The notes: a model not told the origin generated them from the letters alone. A DNA stretch of 64,000 nucleotides from Bimastos eiseni (GCA_959347315.1 OY365808.1:1730107-1794106); one strand, 5' to 3'; numbered from the stretch's first letter, positions 18,880-29,753 are shown. Made by a program: numbers and translations.

Positions 18880-19590
18880 TGATACACCTGCAAGCAGCGA
18901 AGCCGCCATCTCACCAAGGAAATGTCAGGCTAAACCTCGGAGAAGAGACAAAGGTGTTAATATTTGCTAGCTGCAAGCTAAATCGAAGATCTCCTGTTTA
19001 GCTGGAAATAGATTAACTTAGTTAAATGGGAGGTCAAGTAGAAGAATATTCACTCTACAGCAGAATTTCAATTGGCTTCTCAGATCTTGCGCACTTCTAC
19101 TTAAGTTGCACGAAGTCTTTATAATTATGTGCTAGTCAGTGATTAAGCTAGGAGCAACTAAAAATAAATTGTTCATTATTCAATGTTATGACGTCATGTT
19201 TCAACATGAAAAATGTGTCAAAATGGAGCTTAAAATTTTGAGAACATTAAGTAATACATTCAACACTGCAAAATTTTGCGAGATAGATAATTTTTATATT
19301 AAATGATATTGTACAAATCTTTCGCAGCAATATTGTCATACAGAAAAAGTCATGAGCGTTTAATTATTCAAAAACATTCTCAACGTACAAGAGCACTCTA
19401 GACACTTTTATAAAAATCAGCTTCGATTACAAAATTACAATGCAAACATTTAATTACGACGAGAGAATCTTATTCAATTTGTGAAACTTAAATTGATCAG
19501 TTAGCGAGTTTTCAGTATAAACCTCTAACGCGTGCTCTCGCCAGGCACGTGACCTCTACGGTCGATCGAAGAACGTAGTCAATTAGTTGA
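18880..19590 (+). repeat. Repeat M fragment plus second copy of repeat D
   Basis: The piece at 18885-18960 is a degenerate repeat M opening. The piece at 18990-19590 is the second copy of the 0.6-kb repeat D, ending in cgcgtgctctcgccaggcac. The two copies are 2.4 kb apart in direct orientation and roughly 70% alike by eye. Confidence 0.5.
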
Positions 19591-19829
19591 TTGATCTTTT
19601 CCTCCAATTATTTGTCAGTATGGTGTCATTTCGTCTGCAATTGGAATTTTTTAAAGTATTTATAGCTATCTTTGACAGCGAGTCAAAGATGCCTATGCTC
19701 AACTGCAAGCGTCTTTGAACTTCGCCGCTTACATGTATAAAGAATAAGATTATTGATATAAACTCAATTTGCTTTGGAACTGATATCAACAATGTTAATT
19801 CGTACATCAATGACTGATTATCAGGCCTT

Positions 19830-20330
19830 CTTTTGTGACCAATAACCACGTTATTTTCATCGTGAGCAAAAGGCCTTACCACAGGCGAGCCACGTGTTTC
19901 TCTCTGAGAGTTTACTAGAACAGTCCTTTTACACAGCTCTGTGAAAATTTCCGATAGTGTTATAAATATATCGAGATAGTATGACGCTTTCAATAGACGT
20001 ACTTCATAAATTATGTCATAACTCAGCGCCGGTTACAGCAAATAAAGGAGTAAATTTACGATGTGATTGTGGGGATGGTAATGCAAGCGCGATTAATACC
20101 ACGCTGATGGTGATAACTTTGTCCACTGTTGCGATGTATAATCAATTAAGCTAAACAAATAATGTTAAATCATTGCGCTACATTATTGAAGCCCTTGAAT
20201 ATTTGCCATACTTATAACTTCATTTAGGTATTCTGTATTTAAGTACTTAAAGTTGAAACTTAACGATTTGACGCTTATGAGCATTTCTATCGTTTTCTGT
20301 TTGCCTCTACACCTTTAAAATGCTGTGAAT
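19830..20330 (+). repeat. Dispersed repeat P (copy 1)
   Basis: It shares cacaggcgagccacgtgttt, then cgatggtaat-type and cttgaatat...atgagcatttctat segments with 39390-39870. This copy lacks the inserted I-type tail present in the other. It ends in a boundary motif ctacacctttaaaatgctg (20308) with gctatataaat outside. The frame at 19583-19993 (minus) overlaps it and is not credible as a gene. Confidence 0.55.
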
Positions 20331-20620
20331 GATTGCTATATAAATGGAGTGGTCGTTAATGCTTTTTAGGCTAATCATTATTAAAATATCAGGGGCTTCA
20401 TCATAACTATCCTAGTGCTAAGAAAAAACTGAAGAACATTAATGGTGATTATTTTGCACACTAAAGCTAAATACATCCTGCAAACAATGGCAAGTTGCGA
20501 TGTGGCGGGAAGTTGGGAATAACTGTATGGACGGGATTGTGACAATAGACCCAATGAAATGGGTTGGAGATGGAGTTTTGACCGTTCCAATGACATTATA
20601 TAGCTACAATTAATAGCTAA
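20331..20620. other. No recognisable feature
   Basis: I see no coding sequence, RNA gene or repeat partner in this stretch. Confidence 0.35.
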
Positions 20621-20740
20621 GCAAACCCAGCCACTATTCGCACTCTGGCAGTGCCAGCCCGAAGTATGTCTTTAGGAGGTGGGCGACGCTAGTGAGTGAC
20701 CTTTGTCAATGCGAAGTGTCGTTAAACTGCAACGACAATA
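20621..20740 (+). repeat. SINE-like repeat S (plus)
   Basis: Sequence ctggcagtgccagcccgaag, then aggaggtgggcgacgctagt, ends in the expected gtgtcgttaaactgcaacg. It is one of the few copies with an intact 3' end. Confidence 0.6.
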
Positions 20741-21339
20741 ACAAAATTATTTTGATAACTCAGACTTAGATTCAGATTGCTTGAAAGCACCAGTTGAAAG
20801 TGCATTTGTCATCAACTAGTAGAGTCGCTGGATGGCTGAACCTACAAAAAATTTGTAACAAGCTGAAAATAAGCAAAATGTGACTGTCATATATTGTAAT
20901 ACACCCCAGTGAAGAGAGCAGCAAACTGGGCCACCGGACCCCATTTTAGGGGCCCAATTCCAATTTGACCACCTTTTCCATGATAAAATATCATTTAATC
21001 TATTATAGAGGAATGGCATAGGGCCTAGAACCTAACAATTAAAATTAGAAGGATTGTTATAACATCATATTGTATACAGAAGAAGTCCCAGACAGTACTT
21101 TAGTCCAAGATGGCCCTCAAAATCAAAGATGGACGCCTAAAAAGTAAATAGTCACAACAGTACAGGAAATCTAGCTCAATGATGGCCTATCAACCTGGTC
21201 AAAAATGCTTTAGAAGCTGTTTAAACAGGTTAATCCTTGGCAATCATTGCTGAATAACATGAAAAATCCCACAAAATCTGACCACGAGCCGTGGTCACCC
21301 CAAAAAGGAACTTCTAAATTGGCCCAGAGGTTAACATTA
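20741..21339. other. No recognisable gene
   Basis: Apart from a possible early, very diverged relative of the tandem unit near 21140-21330 (aaatctagctcaatgatggc), I see nothing that can be named. The frame at 20816-21019 has no domain. Confidence 0.35.
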
Positions 21340-21775
21340 TGTACAGGAAATGGTCATAACTCAGCCAAATATTATTCCATTTGGGTGATTTCTTTGCCAA
21401 TTAGCTCACACCAGCAATGGCTACAGTTGAGAAGACTTAGCAACCATTTGTCCATATAATGCAAGGTCATTTCAAGGTCGAAAGATTAAAATAATGAAAA
21501 AATGGCCATAACTCAGTCAACTATTGCACTATTTCAGTGACTCTTATCTGTTAGCTCAAGTTGCCATGGCTACATTCGACCACACCTAGTAGTCAAAGGT
21601 CAACACGATACAAGGTCATTTAAAGGTCAAAAGGTTAAAATAATTGGAAAATGGCCGTAACCCAGTGAACTATAAATCTATTTGTTGATTCTTTTGTAGA
21701 TCTGTTATCCATCGAGAAGACCTAGAGGTCAAAAGGTTAACATGACAACAGCGGGCATTTTATCGAATATAACAA
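21340..21775 (+). repeat. Diverged tandem repeat, unit about 145 bp
   Basis: Three units start at about 21340, 21495 and 21640. Each opens with aaatggNcataactcag followed by caactatt-type sequence and closes with aaggtcatttNaaggtcRaa and then ggttaaaataa. The third unit is shortened. I know of no function. Confidence 0.6.
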
Positions 21776-22555
21776 GCGATATTCACACACTGTATTCATT
21801 TGATGGTAAAAATAAATTTCGCAATTTAAATTAATTAGAACAGGAAATGTCGATGGTCAAGAAGTGACAAAGCTTAAAGATCTAAGTATTGAGATTGCTT
21901 TTGTCACTGATGTAGAAGAGAGCAATGCTCAGGCGGTGGATGACAACTGGGTGATAAACAATCAAACAAATGTAACAAATGCAGTGGAATAACCTGGAGA
22001 AAAGAAGGGAAAGACTGGATTACATACGACACGTGGCAATTGATACAGTGGAAGCATCTGGTCAGAGCGGCACAGGCGCCTGCAGAAGGAATGCATAGCT
22101 TAACTGAGACACGAACACCATTAGTGAGCAGATGAAAAGGCCAGAAATGCAAAGAGGGTCCGACTAATGAGACACTGGTGTTGCAAGGAGGATCAGGACC
22201 ATACAAGCAATGATTTCCTGTCCTGCAAGAGGTTGAAAAATACTAATTGGATGCCCTCGTCCCACGTGGACATGAGCAGTGAAAGCCGACCTGCGCCCCT
22301 TGGACCATTCGCTGCAGACGACCTGGTGACATGCACAGAACACATATGGTTGGTTGAATGTTGTGGAGACAGCAATGCTCCAGACAGGATGACGATGATA
22401 CAGATGATGATGATGCATTAATTGAGTGCATAATACATATTTCAATAAAGTGTTTTTATAGAATTAAGGCAAAAATCAAAGAGTAGCAGAATTGACCCAT
22501 CGCTACCCTTGTCCACTTTTTCATCGCAGCTCGACTAGATTACTGTTGCTCACCC

Positions 22556-22556
<1 letters not shown>
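21776..22556. other. Unassigned stretch, possibly old LINE sequence
   Basis: From 21900 to 22420 the base composition is GC-richer and overlapping frames exist on both strands. It closes in a (gat)n run at 22390-22415. This is what a worn 3' end of an RTE-like element would look like, but no motif supports that, so I leave it unnamed. Confidence 0.3.
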
Positions 22557-22616
<60 letters not shown>

Positions 22617-22716
22617 GTTGTCCTTCAGCGTGGGAACGCAGCCTGCTTCTTCGGGACATTGCCAACACTCCATTAGCTCATCATGGGCGATAACAGCATA
22701 ATGTGAAACATATATG

Positions 22717-22762
<46 letters not shown>

Positions 22763-22770
22763 GTAATAAT
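22557..22770 (+). mobile_element. Short 3' tail of the REL-type element within (AAT)n
   Basis: (AAT)n at 22557-22617 is followed by 100 bp (22619-22718) that match the 3' end of copy 2 (15688-15777) with few differences, including tcatcatgggcgataacagc. Another (AAT)n starts at 22719. The insertion is therefore severely 5'-truncated and flanked by AAT repeats on both sides. Confidence 0.85.
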
Positions 22771-22828
22771 AATAATAATAATAATCGCTTATTGGTAAAA
22801 GCTTACAAATACGCAGTAAGATTACAAC

Positions 22829-22862
<34 letters not shown>

Positions 22863-22935
22863 TATTAATAATAATAATAACAATATTAATAATAATAATA
22901 ACAATATTAATAATAATAATGATGTACTCTAGGTA
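22771..22935 (+). repeat. (AAT)n with AAC variants
   Basis: Two further AAT arrays are separated by cttattggtaaaagcttac. The last contains a higher-order unit (aacaatattaataataat) three times. The apparent poly-asparagine frame at 22714-22932 is simply this microsatellite. Confidence 0.85.
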
Positions 22936-23097
22936 GAGCAGCAGATAATAATAATAAAATAATGACGACGATTTATAAGGCGCCGCAAACACAGCCATAT
23001 GCCTAACAATCCTATAGGAAGTCAGCAGGAAGAATAAACCTTTGAGAAAAAGTACGACTTCAATATCGTTTTAAAGGAATCCACAGAATCGGTGTCA

Positions 23098-23765
23098 ATG
23101 TAGGCCTTCCATCTGGGTGGCTGCAGTGCCTGGACAGGGTCCTGCGGGTTGCTATGCACATGTTTTGTCGGGTGCATTTTGAAAATTTACAATGTCTCTG
23201 GTTATATGCTGGAAGTGATCCACTGGCTCCTCCTTCTCCTCCAGTACCGAATCACGCACCGTATCATCACTTTGGTCTGGCGGTCCTTGCTGGGTCAAGT
23301 CCCTGCCTGTCTTTGCGATATCTGTTATTCTACTTTGAGTGCATCGAATCACCGCCTTACTGATTGAGCGAGGTCTACCCATCGTCCCAACTACTAAAAA
23401 ATCGTGCCTTCTGAGTATTTGGCCCCTCGCTCTGGAACACGCTTCGGTTGACGTTGCGGACCCGTGCGAAGTGAATCGTCAGAACCCGAATCACCGAAGC
23501 ATTTGTTCTGTGCTCCCTCCAGTTGACTTTCAGCATCCCTCTGTATTTCATCATTTCGAAAGCTCATATTCTTCTGTTGTCCTGCGCCTTCAGTGTCCAT
23601 GTCTCGCACCCATACATCGCCACCGACCACACCATCGGCCTCATAACTCTTGCCTTCTACTCTGACTTTTGTTATAGTGGTCTTAAAACCGCTTTTTCAG
23701 CCGTGATGGGATCGTGGGCGCTCCTGAGTAGCAGCCTTGAAGGGGAGCTATATAAATTTTCGTAA
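23098..23765 (+). pseudogene. L2-like LINE, 3' coding end and tail
   Basis: Frame-broken coding for the C-terminus of an L2/CR1-type ORF2: LDRVLRVAMHMFCRV (23130), then in another frame LEVIHWLLLLLQYRIT and IITLVWRSLLGQVPACLCD (23200-23320). This is the region after the RT thumb that usually reads LHWLPV..RI.Y+. The 3' UTR ends gctcctgagtagcagccttg then gagctatataaatttt. Several frameshifts exist. The intact-looking small frames at 23339-23765 come from shifted reading of the same sequence. Confidence 0.7.
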
Positions 23766-24287
23766 TATAAGGCACGCTGAGTCTTGCAAGTTGCCGGCTC
23801 TTATGCTTGGCCATTTACTAGGTAAGCTAGATAGGCCTATTTCAACGCAAAAATAAAAATAATCGTTACAAACTCATAGTAATCATTTACCTAAAAATAA
23901 ATAACCCAAGATTTAAAAAAATAGCAAGCGATTTGTGCAATTTCATAGAAAATTATTTTAAAATAACAACTTTCAATCAACACTACTAAAACATCAACAT
24001 GCCGATTTACACACATTTTAACGCTAGGAATTGACCCACAACGTCCCATTACCCCAAGAAAATAATCCGTCGTTTGTTACATTCGTACAAAGATAGTAAT
24101 GTAAAATTTTCTTGCTATCTTGTTTTGCAAATGCAACTTCTAATTCTAAATCAATTTCTAATAAAATTAGCTTTATGTAATCTGCCTACAAATTTTTTGT
24201 AGGTAGATTATACGACAAAATATTGTAAAACTCATCTAAACGTTTGGGATTAGTTTAGCACCTAATTTATGGTGACACAAAAAAGCG
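23766..24287. other. AT-rich stretch with a short hairpin
   Basis: No gene is visible. A near-perfect hairpin lies at 24178-24210: taatctgcctacaaa pairs with tttgtaggtagatta (one G-T) around a 3-base loop. Confidence 0.45.
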
Positions 24288-24775
24288 ACAAAAAGGTGTC
24301 TAAACTCTGTCAAGAGATTTTACCCCTTAAAAGCGCATTCATTGCTCTTAAGGAAATAATATTCAATGCAAAGTAGGTGGTCAATTAATTTGACCCTATT
24401 TAATGGGATGAGTTTAATACCACAAAAAGCCAATTGGCTGTAACTGTGCTTACTATAGTGATGCTGCACCTAACGCGATCGTCGTTTCACCTTTCCAAAG
24501 CATAGCTCGATAGAGGTCACTCACTGCAGTGTAGCCACCGATGTGAATAAACTAAGTGCGAACCACTTAATTTTCTTAACCTCAGCATGTGATCGCGAGT
24601 GACCACTCTTCATCAATTCCACATACTCATTCAACCGATAGAGGGCACAGGACAAACAGTGACGTGATTCTTTCTGCTGCGGGATGGATTTTAACTGAGA
24701 AATTGGGGTCGGCTACCAGTTACATAATGCGAAATAAGCTGCTCTTGTTTCCTTTTATATAACTTCAGAGCCTCA
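24288..24775 (+). repeat. Family A repeat, long form
   Basis: Boundary aaaaaggtgtctaaactctg (24292) is followed by aaaagcgcattcattgctct, ctcactgcagtgtagccacc, ttcttaacctcagcatgtga and gagggcacaggacaaacagtg. The extension then runs to gcgaaataagctgctcttg. No right boundary is present before the SINE S copy at 24822. Confidence 0.65.
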
Positions 24776-24821
24776 GGATTATAACATTTCTTTAATATTT
24801 ACGTCGTTTGTTAGAGGGAGG

Positions 24822-24940
24822 TGGTGGTAGTTGCAGTTTAGCGACACTGTGTAGTAACAAAGACCATCAGCGTCGCCCTCCTCTTTTGGCTAGTCTTGGG
24901 ACTGGCACTGGCAGGGTACGACCAGTGGAGGAGAAAGGTC
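24822..24940 (-). repeat. SINE-like repeat S (minus)
   Basis: It contains cagtttagcgacactgtgta, then accatcagcgtcgccctcct and gtcttgggactggcactggc, one of the best-preserved minus copies. Confidence 0.65.
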
Positions 24941-24954
24941 TTTTATTTCGTATT

Positions 24955-26030
24955 ATATAACTTTAGTTGGAAATCTAATAAAGGTGTCTGATTAATATTG
25001 CGTCTGCCACTGGAGTCGAACTCACTATCCAGATTTTGGAAAAAAAACAGTAATTATTGTCACAGAAATCTGTAGCATAATCAAAGAATTGAATGATTCA
25101 AAATGGCTGATAAAATTCAAAGTGTCCAACAAAAGTTCTTAATTTTCTACACGCTATTGACGTCATTATCGATGGAATGGGTCTAGGTCACTTTTTGGTG
25201 TAAAATTAAACAAAAATATCGCTTAAAAAGAAGGTAAAATATTAATTAAAGTATTGGAGTAAAAATAATTAAGCATGGCGTTTGCAAAAGAAGATAAAAT
25301 TTCAATTAAAGTATTGCGGCAAGATAAAGGTTATGGGACTAAAGGTTTGCGAATGAATTTCTTAACACAGAAGTGGTGTCTGTCTTCGTCGAATAAGCTG
25401 TTGAAGAAGATCGATAAATGTAGGCCTACTGTTGAAAATGTCGATTTGGTTGAAGGGTTGGCATTAAGATAAGAAAATGCACCGGAAGCCCACCGAACGG
25501 TGCGTCAGAATGCGAGGAAGAGTGCGGTACACGATCTCATTGTTGAAGTACTTGAAGCTGGTTTGTATTAAGAAGAGGCGAGAGCAGGATCTGTGAACAA
25601 CAAAGAAATTGACGCGTATTGTACGCGTCAAGCAGCTGCTGAAGTGATACCCGAAACACACAGTTTCATGCATATGTTTTACGGACGAAAATGCTTTAAC
25701 CGTCGTTCCTCTCGTCTGCCTTCAGAATGATTGTGTTTATGCGGCGGATTGGAAAATATGCCTGCGAAACGGTTTATTCAAAGATGACAGACACCAACTT
25801 CTGTTAGGAATTTTAGAACCCATTAACACGAAAAGGTAGCCTTGCTTGTCAGGCCCTAATCATCGTTGTTAAAAATGCCTTGTTAATAAATAAACGCATA
25901 AACACAACTAAAGCTTATGACTGATAATTATTTCGAACGTGCTGAAATTGTCAGTCAAATGGATAAAGCGTTGTATTACTCGACACCTTTAAAACGCTGC
26001 AAACTCAGAGATATAACATTTTTATAAAAA
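24955..26030 (+). mobile_element. Family B repeat interrupted by a mariner-like pseudogene
   Basis: The left end has gtattatataactttagttg, then aataaaggtgtctgatta and the family B opening gcgtctgccactggagtcga. The right end, cgacacctttaaaacgctgc, is at 25983. The roughly 0.9 kb between are mostly the transposase remnant described separately. Whether the transposon inserted into a family B copy or is its own content is open. Confidence 0.45.
25275..25860 (+). pseudogene. Mariner/Tc1-superfamily transposase remnant
   Basis: The frame at 25275-25472 encodes MAFAKEDKISIKVLRQDKGY, followed by a weakly kept helix-turn-helix region (KLLKKIDKC, DLVEGLALR). After a stop at 25470 the same frame continues ENAPEAHRTVRQNARKSAV, the second HTH-like part. 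Further on, another frame gives CFTDENAF (about 25677), which fits the first catalytic Asp block of DDE transposases of this group, where FTDEK is usual. At least two stops and one frameshift are present and the C-terminal half of the catalytic domain is absent. It is a dead fragment. The family identification rests on recalled similarity to mariner-like proteins common in marine animals. Confidence 0.6.
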
Positions 26031-26239
26031 CAAGCATCATAATAAATACCAACTTCAGGAGAAACCAACTAATTAGTAATAAGTAATGAAACTAAACATG
26101 GAACAGACTTTCGTTTCGGACAGCGAATTAAGTTTCAATTAACGATTGTGGTTGTTACTTGTTTCATTCTAATGCGAGACAAAATTTGTTATCAAATGTC
26201 AGTATCTTAACGAATTGGTGGATAAAACACACCTCGTTT

Positions 26240-26345
26240 CAGCAAGTAAAAGGTATCTAAACTAGAATGCTTGAACCAATTGACTACAACCTTCATAGGT
26301 GCATTATATTTTTCGAAAATGCCATCCTTAAAAATGGCAATGTAG
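26240..26345 (+). repeat. Repeat D, left end
   Basis: Boundary gtaaaaggtatctaaactag (26246) leads to the D opening caattgactacaaccttcat then aggtgcattat, as at 16490 and 62770. Confidence 0.5.
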
Positions 26346-26409
26346 ATGTGATTAAACCAATCAATATCTGTATTATATTACTCATGCTGTGATAAGCGCT
26401 ATTATAATT

Positions 26410-26700
26410 GATAGGGCCCCATAGTTTATGCGATTATGCGATTTCCCATTTTTTCGCATAAATTGGCGATTTTCGCACAAATTCCTAAATTGAAAGTTTT
26501 CGCAGATTATTGTATAAAGTTCGGAAATTTCGGTCATTGCCACAATGATTGGCTCGTCCACTGTCCAGGCTATTATTGGCGTAATGGGGGCTATATTTTA
26601 CCGACCATACGACGTAATTGTTGATGACTAGGACCCGTGGTTAATGCGATAATGCGATTTTTCGCATAATTTACGAATTCTTTCGCATAATCCCCGGCGA
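26410..26700 (+). repeat. MITE-like direct repeat pair
   Basis: The strings agggccccatagtttatgcg (26413) and aggacccgtggttaatgcga (26629) begin two similar 45-bp blocks, both continuing with tgcgatttNNcNcat and tcgcataa. They lie about 215 bp apart in direct orientation. It could be an old MITE with repeated termini. Confidence 0.4.
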
Positions 26701-26811
26701 CTAAAATTGGTCATATACAGAGCAAAACCAAAACAGCAGGAGTATTATTCAGATCAGTAAAGAGACAAGGCTAGATAACTATATTGTGATCAGTGATTGC
26801 TGGATAGGTAC

Positions 26812-26892
26812 AGAGTTTAACGACAGTGTTTAACAGCAGCGGCCGTTGCCTTCGACAGAAATTTGTTTGTCATATTACAGCACTTACAACTT
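26812..26892 (-). repeat. I-type tail repeat T (minus)
   Basis: On the minus strand: ctgtaatatgacaaacaaat, then ttctgtcgaaggcaacggcc, ending near cactgtcgttaaac. Other copies are at 31533-31606 (-), 39535-39640 (+) and 62636-62708 (-). The ending matches the I-element terminus, so this is the tail of a related I-type element or SINE. Confidence 0.55.
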
Positions 26893-27029
26893 AATTTACC
26901 ATGATCAGCGATATTTTGACGAATTAACAACAATAATATGGTAAAGTTCTTAATAGATCTCAGTACGTGACACCTAACTACTCGTGCCCTCGCTTTATAT
27001 AACACCTCTGACTGTTGTCATCGCAAGGC

Positions 27030-27430
27030 ACGCGTCATATTTTGACCCGTTTATAGACGTTGTAAGATAAGTGCGATTTCGATTTTCTGGGTTTTACTCC
27101 GACCGCGTTTCCATTATTTGTTAGGTAAAAGTTTAAGAATCTGATTCATTGGACTTTTTATTTCCGAATGAGACCGTGACCACTGACTTAGCGAATGAGA
27201 TTCACATATTTATAAAAACAATGTTAATTGATTTAAAGGTGTCTGAACCCAACGTATTTGAATTTACCATTATAATGGTCGCAATTTCTTGAAACTTCGA
27301 TTGCGTTTAAACCGCTTATAACATGACATCTTTGCAACGCCAACGCCGTCACTGTAAACACTCTGACAGCGCTAGCAATAAACCTAGATAAAGAAGGATT
27401 ACAAAGCCAGTTAGTCATCTTTGTAACCAC
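27030..27430 (+). repeat. Repeat C followed by repeat E (first)
   Basis: Repeat C (cgcaaggcacgcgtcatatt and gtttaagaatctgattcatt) leads through catatttataaaaacaatg to the boundary atttaaaggtgtctgaaccc at 27233. Repeat E then reads aatttaccatt...cacaatttcttgaaacttcg, with a counterpart at 42900. Confidence 0.55.
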
Positions 27431-27454
27431 GCAGTGTCGTTAAAATGTATCTCT

Positions 27455-27800
27455 TGCCATCTCGAGGTACGTGGCCAGTATCGGTCAGTCGATTGAACGT
27501 AGTCAGATAATTATGTGATGACTCCTTAGGGCCTACTGGGTTTTCCTTAGACCGCAAGCCCCTCTTTTGTCAGGTAAAATTTCCATTGTACTTTTATGTC
27601 TACAATGATAGTTACTTTATAAGCGTCTCAACGAGCGATTACACGAGCTTAAATTATTTATAAAACACGGTGAATCGATTTAAAGGTGTCTGAACTCAAC
27701 CAATTTCGTCTTTGAATTCGCCATTAAAAGTCACAATTTCTTGAAATGTCGAATGCGTTGGAAACATGCCTATCATGTCTAATAATATGCACTAGCCGAG
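27455..27800 (+). repeat. Repeat C followed by repeat E (second)
   Basis: This is the same order as the preceding copy, 450 bp downstream: gaacgtagtcagataatta, then attatttataaaacacggtg, boundary gatttaaaggtgtctgaactc (27681) and gtcacaatttcttgaaatg. C-boundary-E therefore exists as a tandem pair. Confidence 0.55.
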
Positions 27801-27904
27801 AAATAACCCTTATTTACGACCAATACCTGACAAAGCCTCGACTGTGCAACTGCAGTCACAATAAAGAGTACTTATGTGCGAATGACTTGCTCTAGGTCTC
27901 TATA

Positions 27905-27985
27905 CGGTAACTCCTCGGACGAGGGTCGAACCCATACTCTCCAAAATATATAGATCGACCACTTAAGCAAATTTCAGTTCTCGAA
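27905..27985 (-). repeat. tRNA-like sequence, probable SINE head
   Basis: On the minus strand, tttgcttaagtggtcgatct resembles a pol III A box. About 35 bases later gggttcgaccctcgt is a good B box. The predicted acceptor and anticodon stems do not pair well by eye, so this is more likely a tRNA-derived SINE head or pseudo-tRNA than a functional tRNA. Confidence 0.35.
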
Positions 27986-28375
27986 CTTAAAATCACCTTT
28001 GTTTGCAAATTAACAGTATAAACGTAATTATAATTGCCACAACAGAACCTATTCTACTTTAGAAGCATCCGGCAGGCCTAACCGAGGCTTCATCAGGTGA
28101 CACTTATATATATGATTTAAACACTTCGTCCCATTTCCATGCTCCTCGCTTATTACTCCCATCCTCATTAGCCCTTCCTTCCGTTCTAATCCTCGCCCAT
28201 CTTCCATTCTCCACCACTCCTCATCATCCTCTGCCCTCCCCATTATTATAGTGATCCGTTAACATACCCGGTTTAAGGCCTTATACATGTCGTTAGTGCA
28301 AAGCTGATTACAAGCGGACAGCAAACACACTGTAGGCCTAATAAGTAATTCTAAATAAGACTCATAAGAGTCATG
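27986..28375. other. No recognisable gene
   Basis: A pyrimidine-rich run (ctcctcgcttattactccca and similar) lies at 28140-28240. The minus-strand frame through it is low-complexity. Nothing else is identifiable. Confidence 0.35.
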
Positions 28376-28503
28376 ACTTAGTTTCATTGGAACACATGCG
28401 TTCCGAGGGTTCCATTGCATTGTGAGCAGTGGGAACGCAGACACAGGATTTCGAGAGTAGTGGGAACGCCGTTCCCACGCGTTCCCACCTACTTTAAACC
28501 CTG
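28376..28503. mobile_element. hAT-type MITE, right end
   Basis: Repeated gtgggaacgc / gttcccac strings form internal inverted repeats, and the segment ends ctactttaaaccctg at 28502. The implied terminus cagggtttaaa is of the hAT kind. The left end and target duplication were not found. Confidence 0.45.
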
Positions 28504-29030
28504 CATGATATGATCTTTGTTAAATCAGCAAGTCACGCATCAGTGCATTGTACGACTAACCATGATAGTGTATACAAACACTATAAATAAAACATAATAA
28601 AATTACATAATGTCATAAAAAAATAATATTTAAAAAACCTTTATTGTTTGACTCACATTGAGACATAAAAACCGTTAATGAGATGGCGGGGCTTGCATTC
28701 TGGTCAGATGTATGGTAGCCTAAGTCAATACGTGGGCTGATGTTGGTTAGACACAAACTTAAGTCATTATTTACACAGAGCCTATTCCTATAATTATTTA
28801 ATCTTGAATGTAATCATAGCTGATTAAAACCTTCCTACTTACTCGGTGCATTTCTCTCTGGGATTGCTTTACAACGAATCATGTTGTTTGGAGCGCATAA
28901 AGTTGATCATTTTTTGCTGTATAAATTCAATACAATAATTAATCAGAACACTAAGGGGTTGTATGTTGTAACAGCCAGGTAACGTAGCAGTGAATTTATG
29001 AAATTTATGTATTTATATCTATTTTGTAAA
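28504..29030. other. AT-rich stretch without identifiable features
   Basis: No gene and no clear repeat partner. It ends at a TATA-like tatttatat ahead of the family A boundary at 29040. Confidence 0.35.
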
Positions 29031-29035
29031 ATGAT

Positions 29036-29515
29036 GTAGAGGTGTCTAAATTCAGTTGTGGCGTCTAAATGAGTCGAACTGAGTCTTTCACAAAAATATT
29101 GACAGAACTAGTAGATGATAAGAACGACCTTATTTAATCCGATGAATTACCTCAAAAAATACACAGGTTCGTAATTATTCTTACGTTGAATAATGTGAAT
29201 GTGAATGTGACATATTCCTTCAGTTGTGGGAGGGATTTGAATCCAGAACCTTAGGGAAAAAAAGCTGCTGAAGGGCAAAGCTCCAGCTAGCAAGATCTTT
29301 TGGAAAATTAAAGCAATGTAGAAGTATCTCATTGCTAAGTAGCCAACGTCGAGAATAAACAGAGATCCACAAAGTGATGATTCTTCTCAAACTCCATGCA
29401 ATCCCACCGACAGAGGGAAGAGGTCAACCAGTGAATGTGACATATTCCTTCAGTTGTGGGAGGGATTTGAATCCAGAACCTTAGGGAAAAAAAGCTGCTC
29501 TTGTTTTTCCACACT
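29036..29515 (+). repeat. Family A repeat with an internal 69-bp duplication
   Basis: Boundary gaggtgtctaaattcagttg (29040), interior aagaacgaccttatttaatc, gtagaagtatctcattgcta and gacagagggaagaggtcaac, then the extension. Bases 29201-29269 are an exact copy of 29431-29499. The second position is the natural one by comparison with other family A copies. Confidence 0.7.
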
Positions 29516-29559
29516 ACTATTTCAACCGTGCTATAACTCTCAACGGAATCACCAGAGGA

Positions 29560-29660
29560 GAGGTGGTAGTTGTCGCAGTTTAACGACACCGTGTGATAAT
29601 TAAGATGATTAGCGTCGCCCTCCTCCTTTATTCAGGATTGGGACTGAGTTTCTTGCAGCG
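29560..29660 (-). repeat. SINE-like repeat S (minus)
   Basis: It contains gcagtttaacgacaccgtgt, then gcgtcgccctcctcctttat and ggattgggactgag. It again follows a family A extension. Confidence 0.6.
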
Positions 29661-29665
29661 GATGA

Positions 29666-29745
29666 GTTACCAGAATAGCGCTTGTGTTACCAGAGTAGGG
29701 CTTGTGTTACCAGAGTAGGGCTTGTGTTACCAGAGTAGGGCTTGT
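29666..29745 (+). repeat. 20-bp tandem repeat, four units
   Basis: The unit gttaccagagtagggcttgt is repeated four times, the first unit with small changes (gaatagcg). It sits between SINE S and family B. Confidence 0.9.
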
Positions 29746-29753
29746 CATTTCCA

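Noticed and set aside
19583..19993. 136-codon minus-strand frame
   Set aside because: It spans repeats D and P and shows no family resemblance.
22714..22932. Poly-asparagine open frame
   Set aside because: It is only a translated (AAT)n microsatellite.
27905..27985. Functional tRNA gene (minus)
   Set aside because: A- and B-box-like strings are present but acceptor and anticodon stems do not pair convincingly.
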